From Bisporella sp. PMI_857 (taxonomy: Eukaryota > Ascomycota > Leotiomycetes > Helotiales > Helotiaceae): a DNA stretch of 27,691 bases. The notes beneath the pieces were generated by a model. That model made no database searches. It saw only the letters and a program-made list of their open reading frames with translations, and was not told where the DNA came from. This document shows positions 1 through 9,484 of this stretch, in pieces. How positions within the stretch are numbered: position 1 is the stretch's first letter; every line of letters starts with the position of its first letter. A program made the position numbers and the translations under genes. The stretch lies in the NCBI GenBank assembly GCA_021307315.1, contig JAJSPD010000192.1:1-27691 (forward strand). Direction: 5' to 3'.

Positions 1-260
1 AACTTATTGGGGCTTAACCCCAAATCGAATACCACCTGTCTCTTAAAACTTATTGGGGCTTAACCCCAAATCGAATACCACCTGTCTCTTAAAACTTATT
101 GGGCTTAACCCCAAATCAATACCACCTGTCTCTTAAAACTTATTGGGGCTTAACCCCAAATCGAATACCACCTGTCTCTTAAACCTTATTGGGGCTTAAC
201 CCCAAATCGAATACCACCTGTCTCTTAAAACTTATTGGGGCTTAACTCTAAATCTAATAC
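1..260. repeat. 46-bp tandem satellite array next to the RecQ-type gene
   Basis: Five near-identical units start at 1, 47, 93, 137 and 183, and a sixth, decayed unit starts at 229. Unit length is 46 bp; the third is 44 bp with two single-base deletions. Each unit carries the imperfect dyad TTGGGGCTTAACCCCAA, so every copy could form a short GC-capped hairpin. The array continues beyond the left window edge, so its total size is unknown. It begins about 30-50 bp past the 3' end of the recombinase-RecQ gene. Subtelomeric satellites beside telomere-linked helicase genes are known in fungi; calling this one subtelomeric is inference because no run of TTAGGG/CCCTAA is present. Confidence 0.93.
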
Positions 261-290
261 TGGTTATTTTCGAAACTCTAACTCGATCCT

Positions 291-3200
291 TTACTTCTTA
301 TACCGCCTTTTCCAATCCTCTAATCTATCTGATAAATAATAAAACACCTGTAATAATACATTTGCTTCAATTAATGCCCATGTAACCTTTTCCCCGAACC
401 ATATCAACATTCTCTTTTTAACCTGATCATTCTCGTCCTCCGTTAACTTACTATTGGCTCCCCATATTCCCTTGGTCTTCATCTCCGCATATACCACCTG
501 CTCGACAATCTCTAACGGCCCCGCAATCATAATCGATGCCACGACCGGCCGGACAATGCCCTGGTATTGGCATACCCCTTCGGGGTCCCGCTGGAAACAC
601 CTCTTCCCCTCCCGAACCTCATCCCACTTGCTGCATATACTCTGTGCCACCCCGCAATCAAAACAACCGGCATATGGTTCAAACCGAATATCCTCTAATA
701 CTTTGGCTTCCTGTGCCACAATCTTTTGTAACTCGTCGGGGCATTCATGTAATGCGTGCCGGATGTCGACCACACACCCTTGACATTGCCGGACATAACA
801 CAATGGGCATATTCCAACCCAAACGTCTAATCGTTCCTCTAAACTCCACACTTCTCTTCCTTCCTGTTGATTCTGACTTGCAATCTGTAAACGCTGCGTC
901 TGCCGTTGCCTTTGCTGGCCCTGGAACTCCTCACGGTCTGCACTCGTGATGTGATCGCCGGCAAAATCTGGATCAACCCTTGCAATGCTCCCCTGGGAAT
1001 TGGACGGTGGTGCACTCGGAAATCCAATGCCACGACTGGACCGTGCTGGTATATCAATACTGCTGGATGGGATATCGACCCCGCGATCCCATAAACGCGC
1101 CTCCTTTTCTTGCTCTTCCCTCATATATGCTTGTTGCTGCGCCTCCATGCGCTCAACCATGCCATCACTCTCCTGGCAAACATCACACCGCTCCTCCCCA
1201 TCTTCACACCGAACTCGATCTAATCGTCCATCCATCTCCTGGTCCAAATAAATGCGCCGACACTTGGTCCCGCTGATAAACCGATCGACCTTTCGCTGTT
1301 CGGCCCACCCCTTTTCCTTCTCGCTTAAATTCCCACCAATCTGGGGCCGGGACGGTACCTCCAATAACCGCTGCAACGCTTCTTGCCTCCCATCGGGTAC
1401 CAAAATAATTGCTTGGGCGCGTTCCATATCCCGCCCGGCACGTCCGCTCTCCTGAACATAATTCCGTAATTGAAAAATGGGTCCAATATGGATGACCACT
1501 CGCACATCGGGACGGTCGATCCCTAACCCAAATGCATTGGTGGCAATGATGACCCGTCCGTGTGCACCTTCCCACTCTTTTCGAATGTCATCCTTAACTT
1601 GGGAATCACCGACATCCCGGTAATATGCATGGCAATTCATCGCCGCACTCAATTGCTGCGTGGTCACAATGCTACTGCTATACACAATGATCTTGGCGGG
1701 GGTCGGGTACTCTTCTAATTTCTGTTCCACCATTTTGGAAACCGCTTGGATGTCTCCATCGCCCGTCTCCCCCTGCTGATATTCAACTACGGAATACTCA
1801 ATATTGGGACGGCTGGTGCGATCACGGAATATGTGAACATCCTCAACCCGCGTGTTCATGATGCTCATAATCTCGGCTTCCGCATGCGGTGGCAGTGTGG
1901 CTGTCAAATACACCATCTGCACTCCCCGTTCCACCAATTGACCCAACTGCTTCACTTTGGGTCGAAACTCGGCGGTGCTATCCAACAACGTGTGATATTC
2001 GTCAAATACAAACCGGTCTAATTGGCATAACCCTTGCAACCGATCCAAAAACGTCCCAAACGTTTTGCTGACGGCTGACTCGGGCGTGACGATGACAATT
2101 TGGCTGGGGGAATGGCACTGTCGGGGGTCCCACTTGACACATGAAATGCCGGCTTGCTGACATCGCTCGACCATATGGTCTTGCAACGATACCAACGGTG
2201 AAATGACCACGGTGGTGCCGGAATTCATGCATTTGGCCGGGATCTGGAATAACATGGTCTTCCCGATACCCGTGGCCATAATGGCCAAAATCGGGCTGTG
2301 GTGCTTCATAATGGCGTGCAATATGGGTTCTTGCAATCCACGGAACTGTGCCTGGCTTCCTAACATTTTTTCCAACTCCACGTGGATGTCAATGCTGCGC
2401 AACCGCTTCCACCGGGCCAATTGGGCGTCTTGCAGCTCTTCCTCAAATACCTGCCGCTTTCGTTTGGCCCTCCCACTCATGCCAACCCCTTGATGTGCGG
2501 ATGCGAATCCCAAAAAACAATGCCACATATAACTAACTCGCCGGAATTTCTCACGGCGGCTGATAATGGAACTGTCACCTTCCATCAACTCTCGCGCGTA
2601 AATCATGCCGGCAATATGGGTCCCGTGACCGGCCTGCAAATCCCATGGGTCGTCCCCATCTGCGTTATCCTCATCCCATGCCTCCCCCTCCTTCAAGTTG
2701 GTGGTGGTCTCTTCCTCGAATCGATCTTCTCGACAATATCGCCGTGATATGGCAATCAAAATCTGTCGGTTGGGGCTAATGGTATAATCATTAACTCCCA
2801 TCCACCGCATGGCTGCTTCTCTTAAAATCTTACGCCCTCGCTCGGATGTCCATGTGCCGGATGGCAACCTTTCTTGGCTCTCTGGATCACCATTCTGTTC
2901 TTTGTCCTTCTTTTGCTTCCGTTTGGGTCCGGTCCACTGCCGGTGCTCTTTCTTCCGACTATCTCCCCACAAAAATGGGCTTGAACAATCCTTCCCAGTG
3001 ATCTGGAATTGCAGCTTCTCCCAAAATGGCAAAATCAACCACAAATAATATACCAACAACTCTCCGACCTCCCGCGGCAAATACCGATGAATGATCTTGA
3101 CATCGCCGCTGCTCCGATAACCCTTATGATACTGGGCCACATATCCTACTAACCCCTCTTCAATGACAATATTCCGGACCCCTCCATATGCCGTGTTCTT

Positions 3201-5198
3201 CCACCGCATCCCAAATAACTCGGGGGCACGGGGTGGCTGTGATAACAGCATCATCAACGCCCAAAACAACTCCTGCATCCGTTCGATATGACGCTGGTAT
3301 GCGGCTACGGCTTGCTTCTTTAACTTTTCGTCCTCATCCAAAAACTGCGCATGCAGCGGGCCCTCTTTATACATTCGCTCATATAACCACCATTGCTTAC
3401 ATGCGGCAAATTGGTTACGCTCATCTTCCAAAAATGACCAACCCACCCTGGTTTCGGACGGCTGATCAACCAACTTATCCCATTCAATGGGCGGGACCTG
3501 GCTTGAATTGACGTCCCCGTCGGAATTCAGCCCTACCATCATCAACTTCCCGAATAACACTTCTTTGGCTTCCTCGACTAACCCATGCACCATGCTCCGG
3601 AATTTGCCCATACTAAACCTCATCTTGGCATATAAAATATCGTCTCCAATCCACTGGATCTTCCCTTCGGCCGTGGTGGTGTAACGGATCTTAAATCCAT
3701 ATGACCGACTCCGATATATCCACTGCATCGGTGTGGGATCTCTCCCGCTATGGGCCATGGTCATAAATGAAAATACCATCGATCGGGTCAACTGGTAATG
3801 GCTTAATGCTTTGGTTCCGGCTTTCGTTGCAGTTAACCCTTGCTCTTGATATCGTTCAATGGATTCCTGCCGTCTTTCATACGCTTCTTGGATCACCATC
3901 AACCGGGACAATTTGATCACGGCCGAAAATTTGGGCGTATAATCTTCAGCATCTAACCACCCGTCATCTTCTCGCATTCCTAAGATGGCCAATCCGCTTA
4001 TTAACACGCTCTTATATTCGTCGTCCTGCAATGGATGGTTCAAAATGGCAATCCACAATCGCAAAACCTTCCGTTGAATTAACTTCATCCATTCAATCTC
4101 CTCATCTGACTCTTCCTCTTCTCCGTTTCCCTCTCCTTCTTTGTCCTCTTTCCAACACACAAACTCCTCAATCATATTCCGCACCTCATCGATACAAATC
4201 TGCTGCTTCTCGGTCAACTCGTACGGTGGTCGTTCATCGGATTTGCAATCGCTGGATCGGAATATATATAACAACACGCTCTTGCACACTTCTGTGTACT
4301 TTGTTACGGTTGTAATATCCATCCAACTCTCAAATGGCATTTGGGTTTCCTTATCTGCTTCCTTCTTGTTGGCCTCGAACAATGCTTCCAACCCAACCAC
4401 TTCGCGGACAGCGTGATGCTGGGCATCTTGAATCATCCAATCAAATGCTTTGCATAACACCTGCAACTCTGGCTCCTTTTCTTGATCCACTGGTGCAGCA
4501 AATGCTTTTAATATTTTCGGATCACTCTGTTCTGTGTGTGGCACCCAACCCATTCGGCGCAACCACCGATTCGGTTCTTTGGCTTCTTCCGGCTCGGTAA
4601 TCTGTTGACGTTTCTCTTTTTCTGCTTTCTGGATTGCTTGCCCTAATTCTTGCTTGACGACTTGAAATCTTGTATCGCCGGACGGGTTGGTGGGCATTAC
4701 ATGAGTATCCGTGTTGGCCACCTCGAAAAACTGTGCTCCTGGTCCACGTACGAAAAAATGCTGACAATGAACCCCGCTCCTCCATGGAACATTCACTTCT
4801 CGTCCTGCCTTGGGCCTACCTTTCCGTGTTGGATTCTCCCATTTATGAACTTTACGATAATGCTCCCGGATCTTGCGTGGCTGACAACTAATATATTGAC
4901 ACGACTTGCCTTGCAAATCTTTGAATTGACATTTCATGCCATCGTGCCTGGGTTTTTGCAATTCTGGGATGGGGGGATTATTTGCGGGGGGGAAGTTTAT
5001 TGAATTCAATCCCGACTTTTGCTGTATTAAACCCGGTATTTGTTTTACCTCTTGAATAACTCGATCTCGCGCTTCCTTTCGCATATTATGCGTGTCTTTA
5101 TCTGTTAAATGGGTGTTGATATGGTCGGGTAACACACCGATTTTGCATTCGGAACAAACTACAACTTGCTGCTCTGGGAAATGCACAAATGGATCCAT
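291..5198 (-). CDS. Telomere-linked-type RecQ helicase with N-terminal zinc fingers and a tyrosine-recombinase-like core
   Basis: An uninterrupted 1635-codon gene. I chose the ATG at 5198 because the upstream ATG at 5324 adds 42 residues that look like untranslated sequence, and the zinc-finger domain starts right after 5198. Residues 15-37 (C15, C18, then His) and 90-118 (C90, C100 or C105, H113, H118) look like C2H2-type fingers. Residues about 657-867 show a tyrosine-recombinase pattern: R657 in RAPELFGMRW, K692 in YHKGYR, R811 in NRQILIAISRRY, H858 in QAGHGTH and Y867 in GMIYARE, with nine residues from His to Tyr. RecQ motifs follow: FRGLQ near 949, MATGIGKT with K980, DEYH at 1066-1069, YLTATLPP, ATNAFGLGIDRPDV and QESGRAGRD near 1250, then a Cys-rich zinc region near 1315-1345 and a further Cys cluster near the C-terminus. 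Telomere-linked RecQ genes sit next to chromosome ends in several fungi. Helicase activity is strongly implied; recombinase activity is inference. Confidence 0.92.
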   Translation of the reverse strand: MDPFVHFPEQQVVVCSECKIGVLPDHINTHLTDKDTHNMRKEARDRVIQEVKQIPGLIQQKSGLNSINFPPANNPPIPELQKPRHDGMKCQFKDLQGKSCQYISCQPRKIREHYRKVHKWENPTRKGRPKAGREVNVPWRSGVHCQHFFVRGPGAQFFEVANTDTHVMPTNPSGDTRFQVVKQELGQAIQKAEKEKRQQITEPEEAKEPNRWLRRMGWVPHTEQSDPKILKAFAAPVDQEKEPELQVLCKAFDWMIQDAQHHAVREVVGLEALFEANKKEADKETQMPFESWMDITTVTKYTEVCKSVLLYIFRSSDCKSDERPPYELTEKQQICIDEVRNMIEEFVCWKEDKEGEGNGEEEESDEEIEWMKLIQRKVLRLWIAILNHPLQDDEYKSVLISGLAILGMREDDGWLDAEDYTPKFSAVIKLSRLMVIQEAYERRQESIERYQEQGLTATKAGTKALSHYQLTRSMVFSFMTMAHSGRDPTPMQWIYRSRSYGFKIRYTTTAEGKIQWIGDDILYAKMRFSMGKFRSMVHGLVEEAKEVLFGKLMMVGLNSDGDVNSSQVPPIEWDKLVDQPSETRVGWSFLEDERNQFAACKQWWLYERMYKEGPLHAQFLDEDEKLKKQAVAAYQRHIERMQELFWALMMLLSQPPRAPELFGMRWKNTAYGGVRNIVIEEGLVGYVAQYHKGYRSSGDVKIIHRYLPREVGELLVYYLWLILPFWEKLQFQITGKDCSSPFLWGDSRKKEHRQWTGPKRKQKKDKEQNGDPESQERLPSGTWTSERGRKILREAAMRWMGVNDYTISPNRQILIAISRRYCREDRFEEETTTNLKEGEAWDEDNADGDDPWDLQAGHGTHIAGMIYARELMEGDSSIISRREKFRRVSYMWHCFLGFASAHQGVGMSGRAKRKRQVFEEELQDAQLARWKRLRSIDIHVELEKMLGSQAQFRGLQEPILHAIMKHHSPILAIMATGIGKTMLFQIPAKCMNSGTTVVISPLVSLQDHMVERCQQAGISCVKWDPRQCHSPSQIVIVTPESAVSKTFGTFLDRLQGLCQLDRFVFDEYHTLLDSTAEFRPKVKQLGQLVERGVQMVYLTATLPPHAEAEIMSIMNTRVEDVHIFRDRTSRPNIEYSVVEYQQGETGDGDIQAVSKMVEQKLEEYPTPAKIIVYSSSIVTTQQLSAAMNCHAYYRDVGDSQVKDDIRKEWEGAHGRVIIATNAFGLGIDRPDVRVVIHIGPIFQLRNYVQESGRAGRDMERAQAIILVPDGRQEALQRLLEVPSRPQIGGNLSEKEKGWAEQRKVDRFISGTKCRRIYLDQEMDGRLDRVRCEDGEERCDVCQESDGMVERMEAQQQAYMREEQEKEARLWDRGVDIPSSSIDIPARSSRGIGFPSAPPSNSQGSIARVDPDFAGDHITSADREEFQGQQRQRQTQRLQIASQNQQEGREVWSLEERLDVWVGICPLCYVRQCQGCVVDIRHALHECPDELQKIVAQEAKVLEDIRFEPYAGCFDCGVAQSICSKWDEVREGKRCFQRDPEGVCQYQGIVRPVVASIMIAGPLEIVEQVVYAEMKTKGIWGANSKLTEDENDQVKKRMLIWFGEKVTWALIEANVLLQVFYYLSDRLEDWKRRYKK

Positions 5199-5324
5199 GG
5201 TTATAAACCATAAAATTGATTTCGAAAATGGTTTTATTGGAACATGTCTACTTATTCTACTCCTCGTGCCTTTATACGCGTTTAAAACATGGCGCGGTCT
5301 GAACATATGTAATAAAAAACCCAT

Positions 5325-5679
5325 GTTGCTATGCCGATCTAATTTCCACGTCCCGTGTTTATGCCCTTATGCTTTTTTATACACGCTTTATGTTAAAACC
5401 TGGGGGATTTGCTTACCTGGTCTGTGCATTTCCCCTCCCCCATCAGAACTTGACGACGTCAATACTAACCCTGGACTATTACCTAAATAATGGAGTTATG
5501 GTTAAAATATTAGTTGGGATGATGTCGCATATGCATAATGCATCATATATTCGATTTTCAGCCGCTTAGCGGCTCTCCTTGGCGTAACCCTAATAAATGG
5601 ACTTAGCTAAATGGACTTGACCTTCTCGGCAAATCCACGCTAAAGTTTGTATGGGGAAACAAATGGACTTCAGTCAAGT
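5325..5679. other. Gene-free stretch with a small hairpin and short repeats
   Basis: No supported gene. A perfect 6-bp stem with a 3-base loop, AGCCGC-TTA-GCGGCT, lies at 5560-5574. A single TAACCCTAA at about 5586-5594 matches one and a half telomeric units but is short enough to occur by chance. The word AAATGGACTT occurs near 5596, 5611 and 5659, and an inverted partner (TCAAGTTCATTT) lies near 5675, so this may be the eroded end of a small DNA element. Confidence 0.45.
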
Positions 5680-6710
5680 TCATTTTGGGACCCAGGATAG
5701 GATAGGATAGGATAGGCTAGAATCAGTCAAAAGAGTCAAATATCCGACTTTTTTCCGGTAGTGACTTTTGAGAGAAGAAAAAACCGATAAATCTAAAGGT
5801 TGAAGAACATGTGAAGTGTGTGGAGGTAAAAATAAAAGGTGTACATTATGCTGGTAGCACAGATACATGAATTCAGTGGTTTCGTGACTTCCGTGGCTAT
5901 CTAAAATAAGAAGTCTAGGCTCGGTAGTGTCGGTTTGAGGAAGAAACACTGTCTCGAGCCATTCTATAGCTGTAGAGTCTGAAGTCCATGCATTTTCAGT
6001 AGCTGTAAACTTCCAGCCTTTGTATTTAGTGAGGCTTTTAGGAAATCATTGTTGTTGAACTGATTTTCTTTTAAAAATCACTAAAGGAAAAAGAGCTTTT
6101 CCGGTAGCTGAAACGCACTCAATAAATGAAGTCCAAGCACGAGAACCAGGCTGTTTTTTTTGAATAGAACGTTTTTTAGAGCTTCCAACTACTAGCCCAT
6201 TTGCTCCAAAGCCTTTTATAATACCTGATTCATCTATATTCCACCGATTTTCCGGCTTAATATTTTGAATTTGAGGAAGTGAAAGCAGCTGGAACCAAGA
6301 CTTAATTATAGGAATTGTAGCATTATTGACACGTGCAGAATCGATATTCCGGAATCTTTTGGTCCTTAGAATAGGGTTACGTCGTAGGAAAGCTTGAATC
6401 CGCCGTTTGCCTAGTGATTTGTAGTCTCTTTTAAGAACTAGAAGGCGCTGAGCAAACTCTTTAATTTGACCATGAGTTAAAGGAACACCTAAAGCTTCTT
6501 GAGTAAGAACCCAATTAGATAAGTGATCCTTTTGCACTTTCGATAGTCTCTGCTGACTTTCTGTTGCAAGAATATGGTTCTTACTTCCTTGGTTGCGATT
6601 TGTAGTGTACTAAAAGGAACACCCTATTCTCGGCTGGCTGACTTAATAGACTTCCCATTTTTGACATCTTTAAGAGCGTTGAGTAAGTCGTCTTCCGTAT
6701 AGTGATGCAT
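5680..6710 (-). pseudogene. Fot1/pogo-family DDE transposase, decayed and truncated at its C-terminus
   Basis: The reading starts at the ATG at 6710 (MHHYTEDDLLNALKDVKNGK), typical of the N-terminal helix-turn-helix of fungal pogo/Fot1 transposases. It continues through a CENP-B/Tc5-like DNA-binding part (SNWVLTQEALG, RRIQAFLRRNP) into the DDE_1 domain. The three catalytic aspartates can be seen in NIDESG, LLILDSHGS and HVLQPLDLSVF. Lesions: a TAG in the first helix region near 6637, an apparent 1-bp loss near 6600, and a TGA at 6046-6048 after SVQQQ, where the family normally has a Trp. After KSHYRKKVGY the coding match stops at a GGATA-type microsatellite (about 5694-5714), so the C-terminal third and the left inverted terminus are missing. 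It is inactive. The right terminus is probably at 6860. Confidence 0.85.
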
Positions 6711-6845
6711 AATTGCTTTAAGATGCTAAATCTAAAATATAAAGCAATTTGGAGTACAATTGGAATAATAATTGATTATTTCGTGGAAAAAGCGGTCTGG
6801 AAAATCGCTTATTTTGGCCGATCGGAATGGGGGGGGTATCGGAAT

Positions 6846-6860
6846 GGGGGTGCACGGACT
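6846..6860. repeat. Probable right inverted terminus of the Fot1/pogo element
   Basis: GGGGGTGCACGGACT is followed by TA (6861-6862), the target duplication of pogo/Tc1 elements, and lies about 136 bp upstream of the transposase ATG at 6710, the right place for an element end. Its exact reverse complement occurs after a TA at 26859-26873, which supports it as a family-specific terminus. The word TCGGAATGGGGG is repeated twice just inside it. The matching left end is not found near 5680. Confidence 0.6.
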
Positions 6861-7516
6861 TAGAGTATGTGATGAGCAGGTTTAGCCGGGAGCGTGTCGA
6901 TGATGACTTGAAGCTGACCCTATAAGTGGAAGTCATCCGGCTGCTTTTGCTCCAAGGTCAACTTGTGATGGTAGAAATGTATTGGATGAGACAGCAGTCA
7001 GCAGTCAGCAGTGGCTGTGGCAGTATTTACGCACCTTTTATAGGGAAATGTTTGGTATTAAGGTTGATTGAGTAGCCATAACCCTTTTCCTGGTAGCTTC
7101 CTGCGAACTCGCCGCCTATGTCTCGGCATCGATCTCTGCCTGACGCTCGCCAGCGTCGACCTGGGGATCTCCAAACATGTCATCACATACAGGGTCCGTG
7201 ATAGAGGTGTGCCGGGGAATATTTGATGGATGGCGAGAGAGAACATACAAGAAAATGCTAGTAGAGTAAAAGTTGGGTCCAGGGGCGTCTCGGAAGGGGT
7301 ACGATTAAAACGTCGAGGGCCAGGAAAGTCAAAAGCACTAAGTTATTAATTGAATGATTTCGATTTGCGATTTGCAATTTGATCAATTATTATATTCTAT
7401 TACCCTATTTTTGCGTTGTTGCACGTTGGTCGTTATGTCATGCCATAATTTGCCGCAAGGTCGTTATATCATGCCATACAAAGAGATACGAGAATAATTC
7501 CTTAGTTTTTTTATTT
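6861..7516. other. Gene-free stretch
   Basis: No open frame here resembles a known protein. A short GTCAGCA direct repeat lies near 6990-7010. The sequence becomes AT-rich toward 7380, just before the 5'-truncated LINE begins. I see no RNA gene. Confidence 0.4.
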
Positions 7517-7989
7517 ATCAACAGGGGAAAAGCAGAAAAGGCAATAAGGACACTACCAGACGAGGTGAGAAAGTATTCCAGAGAAATAGACACCGCACTG
7601 CCAGGAAAACATACCGTACCCTATACGACGGTCTCAAGCGGAGAGAAGCGAGCGTATTAGCACAGCTCCGTACAGGAATGGCACGACTGAACGGATATCT
7701 TCACCGGATTGGAGCAGCGGAATCTGACCAATGTGCCTGCGGACAGGCAACAGAAACTGTCAAGCACTTTCTTTTCCGATGCACGAGATGGGACGCACAC
7801 CGAACGCAAATGCTAGCACTGACGGACACAAGAAGAGGCAACCTCTCCTTCCATCTTGGGGGGAAAGCTCCATCTGACCCAGAGACATGGACACCAAATA
7901 TAGACGCGGTTCGAGCAACGATCAAGTTCGCCATAGCCACAAGACGACTGGACATAGAAGTAGAGCAGGCAACGAACTCTCTACAATAG
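7517..7989 (+). pseudogene. C-terminal fragment of LINE ORF2 (post-RNase H region with a CCHC motif)
   Basis: The fragment starts inside the protein (GKAEKAIRTLPDEVRKY) and reads to the normal stop at 7989 (ATNSLQ). A CxC-H-C zinc motif, CACGQATETVKHFLFRC, of the type found at the C-terminus of fungal LINE reverse transcriptases, lies near 7736-7790. Comparison with the copy at 25339-26787 shows a 1-bp deletion at about 7614 in the codon after GKHT, so the N-terminal part falls out of frame and hits a stop near 7660; the frame resumes as LNGYLHRIGAAESDQC. Reverse transcriptase and RNase H domains are absent because of 5' truncation. It is a dead copy. Confidence 0.85.
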
Positions 7990-8301
7990 GAACTCCCATT
8001 TCTTTCTTTTATCCCGACTAACCCTTTATCACCCTCGTGTCCCCAGCAGGTCTCGCTTCAGTCGCCGACAATAGGACATTGAACACTTGGAGGAATGAAC
8101 TTCAAGTTAACTTGCTACTAATTAACTACGCACGAGACCACGTTGAATATGTGTTACTGAAATTGGAAAATATAAATAGAAGCAGTTCTGTATGGGCTTC
8201 AGGAGGCATTAGAAACACCGAAGGAAGTGTATTATGTAATATAGAATAAGGCCCTTTGGGCTTAGCCGGGCGCAATAAACTACTACTACTACTACTACTA
8301 C
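7517..8301 (+). mobile_element. 5'-truncated Tad1-like LINE ending in (TAC)7
   Basis: The sequence from about 7517 aligns with the minus-strand copy at 25032-26820, including the C-terminal coding part, the 3' untranslated region and the terminal AGCCGGGCGCAATAAAC followed by seven TAC units (8281-8301). Truncation at the 5' end and a simple-repeat tail are typical of target-primed reverse transcription. I could not define a target-site duplication: the sequence before 7517 and after 8301 shares no clear direct repeat. Confidence 0.85.
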
Positions 8302-8509
8302 CTACATGGGTGCCAGCCTGCGGCTCACACGAAGCCTTCGTAATGCTATGAGATTAAGCCTATAATAAATAAGCTGTCTGTCAAAATTATCTCATCACAA
8401 GGACAAATGTATTCAAATAAGGCTAACTAATCGGAGGATTATATTGATTATTTCGACTTATAAATTATCTCTCAGCTGCAGATCCCCCGAGGTCCACAGA
8501 ATACTATAG
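8302..8509. other. Short spacer between the LINE tail and the PIF1-like fragment
   Basis: I see nothing recognisable in this roughly 200-bp AT-rich spacer. Confidence 0.3.
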
Positions 8510-9482
8510 CTAACTCCACATCCGAATAGTGTCTAGTTCTAAATTCATAAGCCTTGAAAACTCGATCTGGAGGTCTGGGTACGGTGATGCTGTAATGTCA
8601 TTTATTGTGATAGGTTCTCGTAACCAGACGCCAGAGAGAGATGTAAGTCTTCCGAGTTGAACATTAATAGAGGTCCACTTCTTATGTTGATCTAGACCAC
8701 GTTGAGGGGGGAAGTGCAAGTCTACGATAAGGTTAAGAAACGTCGACCCTTGGCACTTGTAGTCTGTGAGAGCAAACCCAAGAGTGAGTGGAACCTGATG
8801 TCGATAGAATGGAAGGTCTGACATAGCAGCAAGTTCCCCCTTCATCTCAACCGGTAAGACTGGTATAAGTTTATCTGGCCGGCCGAAAAATGACAAGGTG
8901 TGTCCATGAGTTGGGAGTACAAGCATACACGCAAGCGGTGCGGTGCAAAGGATGTACAGGTCGTCGAGCTGGATCCAAGAGGCTATTATAACAGTTAACA
9001 GGAAATATATAGGGGGAAGTGTTGAACCTACCTTGTACAGCTTCATCTAGAACTGCTTCTTCTGCTGTACCCGTCATACCATTGACTAACCCAGCGTTGG
9101 TGTTTGTGTTTTGTAGAAGCATGACCGGCATGCCTCTCGTAAAAGCGACGAAACCCGGACCCTTCAAGGTTCCTACCTCCCCTACTTGGAACATCATCTT
9201 TAGAAGCTCTGCATGATCGAGGCCAGCCACCTTCGGGGCATCGTGCCTGGCTGGGAAGAGGTATATTTTCTGCTTCCGGTTTTGCGCAAAGATTTCTAGC
9301 TGTTGAAGATTAACCTGTTCACGAAGTCGATTCACCCGGATCACAGACCGGTCCGGTGGAACTTCCCCTCTTGCCATCCTAGCAGCGACGGTCTGGGAAT
9401 TCAGGACTGCAACATCTTCCTCTGTTAAAGTCGCAGAACGTGCCCTCTCAAGCATAGCTTGGAAAGGCAGATCATCTGACTG
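8510..9482 (-). pseudogene. C-terminal part of a PIF1-like DNA helicase, with one intron
   Basis: Two reading segments join across a proposed 39-bp intron at 8993-9031 (GTAGGT...AATAG), giving VQ-A-SWIQLDDLYILC in frame. Exon 1 (9032-9482) has SDDLPFQAMLERARSATLTE, AELLKMMFQVGEV and the GMPVMLLQNTNTNAGLVNG motif; exon 2 has FALTDYKCQGSTFLNLIVD, helicase motif VI of the PIF1/RRM3 family, and ends at a natural stop at 8510. The N-terminal half with Walker A and B is missing: upstream, the sequence changes to a LINE fragment at about 9485-9500. It is therefore a truncated helicase gene, not a working one. Free-standing PIF1-like copies of this kind are common repeats in fungal genomes; whether this came from a Helitron cannot be told. 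The intron is short for a fungus. Confidence 0.8.
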
Positions 9483-9484
9483 AC

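Noticed and set aside
1..260. CRISPR array
   Set aside because: The 46-bp units are contiguous with no variable spacers, and the organism is a fungus.
454..5003. Plus-strand open frames across the RecQ gene
   Set aside because: They are antisense shadows of the 1635-codon minus-strand gene and show no domain.
5586..5594. Interstitial telomere repeat (TAACCCTAA)
   Set aside because: Only one and a half units; a match this short is expected by chance in a window of this size.
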